Origin: Tamlana sp. I1
GTDB lineage: Bacteria; Bacteroidota; Bacteroidia; Flavobacteriales; Flavobacteriaceae
NCBI RefSeq assembly: GCF_015355625.1
Contig: NZ_JACLAF010000016.1
Location: 47,824 to 111,823, forward strand
Direction of reading: 5' to 3'
Length of the DNA stretch: 64,000 nucleotides
In this document: positions 63,988 through 64,000 of the stretch, one piece after another
Layout of the letters: each line of letters opens with the position of its first letter
Position numbering within the stretch: the stretch's first letter is position 1
The notes under the pieces: model-generated
Databases searched by the model: none
Seen by the model: only the letters and a program-made list of their open reading frames with translations
Told to the model about the DNA's origin: nothing
Position numbers and translations under genes: made by a program

Positions 63988-64000
63988 TTAAAACAACTAA

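Overview
The window comes from an AT-rich chromosome of a member of the Flavobacteriaceae (Bacteroidota), probably a marine or algae-associated genus; the species cannot be fixed from the sequence alone. The evidence is a SusC/SusD pair, a type IX secretion C-terminal domain, a GLPGLI protein, flavobacterial hypothetical proteins, the near absence of Shine-Dalgarno sites, and repeated matches to the Bacteroidota promoter (-33 TTTG, -7 TAnnTTTG). The two tRNA genes show the clearest promoters, both TTTG-N20-TATATTTG.

Layout. 1-11 kb is mostly housekeeping: the 5' part of uvrA, small hypothetical genes, a HigBA toxin-antitoxin pair behind a palindromic operator, an ACP phosphodiesterase-like gene, glmM, a lipid A-type acyltransferase, a rhomboid protease and lon. 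11-23 kb is more mixed: a gene-poor gap with a relic of a penicillin-binding protein, a large leucine-rich-repeat protein with a type IX sorting domain, a LysR regulator divergent from a methyltransferase, a free-standing HNH endonuclease, an alpha-carbonic anhydrase, a membrane acyltransferase, tRNA-Ser, a nitroreductase, a stem-loop repeat, a DegT-type aminotransferase and a serine hydrolase.

23.2-44.8 kb is a complete polysaccharide utilization locus, all on the plus strand: ECF sigma factor, FecR anti-sigma factor, SusC with an STN signalling domain, SusD, a surface glycan-binding lipoprotein, then GH31 (with PA14), GH3, GH5 (with BACON), GH42, GH29 and a CE20-like acetylesterase. This enzyme set matches what is needed to strip acetylated, fucosylated galactoxyloglucan: GH5 cuts the backbone at the surface, SusCD imports the oligosaccharides, and the esterase, fucosidase, galactosidase, xylosidase and glucosidase finish the job in the periplasm. 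A strong hairpin separates the uptake genes from the enzyme genes. Regulation by sigma/anti-sigma signalling through the STN domain, rather than a hybrid two-component sensor, is the notable feature.

44.8-61.3 kb returns to core genes: trmD, a di-haem cytochrome c, a soluble and a membrane pyrophosphatase side by side, a deoxynucleoside kinase, a GLPGLI protein with its outer-membrane receptor, tRNA-Tyr, and an RND efflux operon (adaptor, permease, TolC-like channel).

61.35-63.83 kb is the strangest part. Seven copies of a roughly 200 bp unit each carry a REP-like hairpin and a promoter-like element, and most are followed by a heptamer array of a different sequence (GACTACT, GACTATT, AACTATT, AACCATT). 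A UPF0175/DUF3368 toxin-antitoxin pair sits between the fourth and fifth copies where a heptamer array would be expected.
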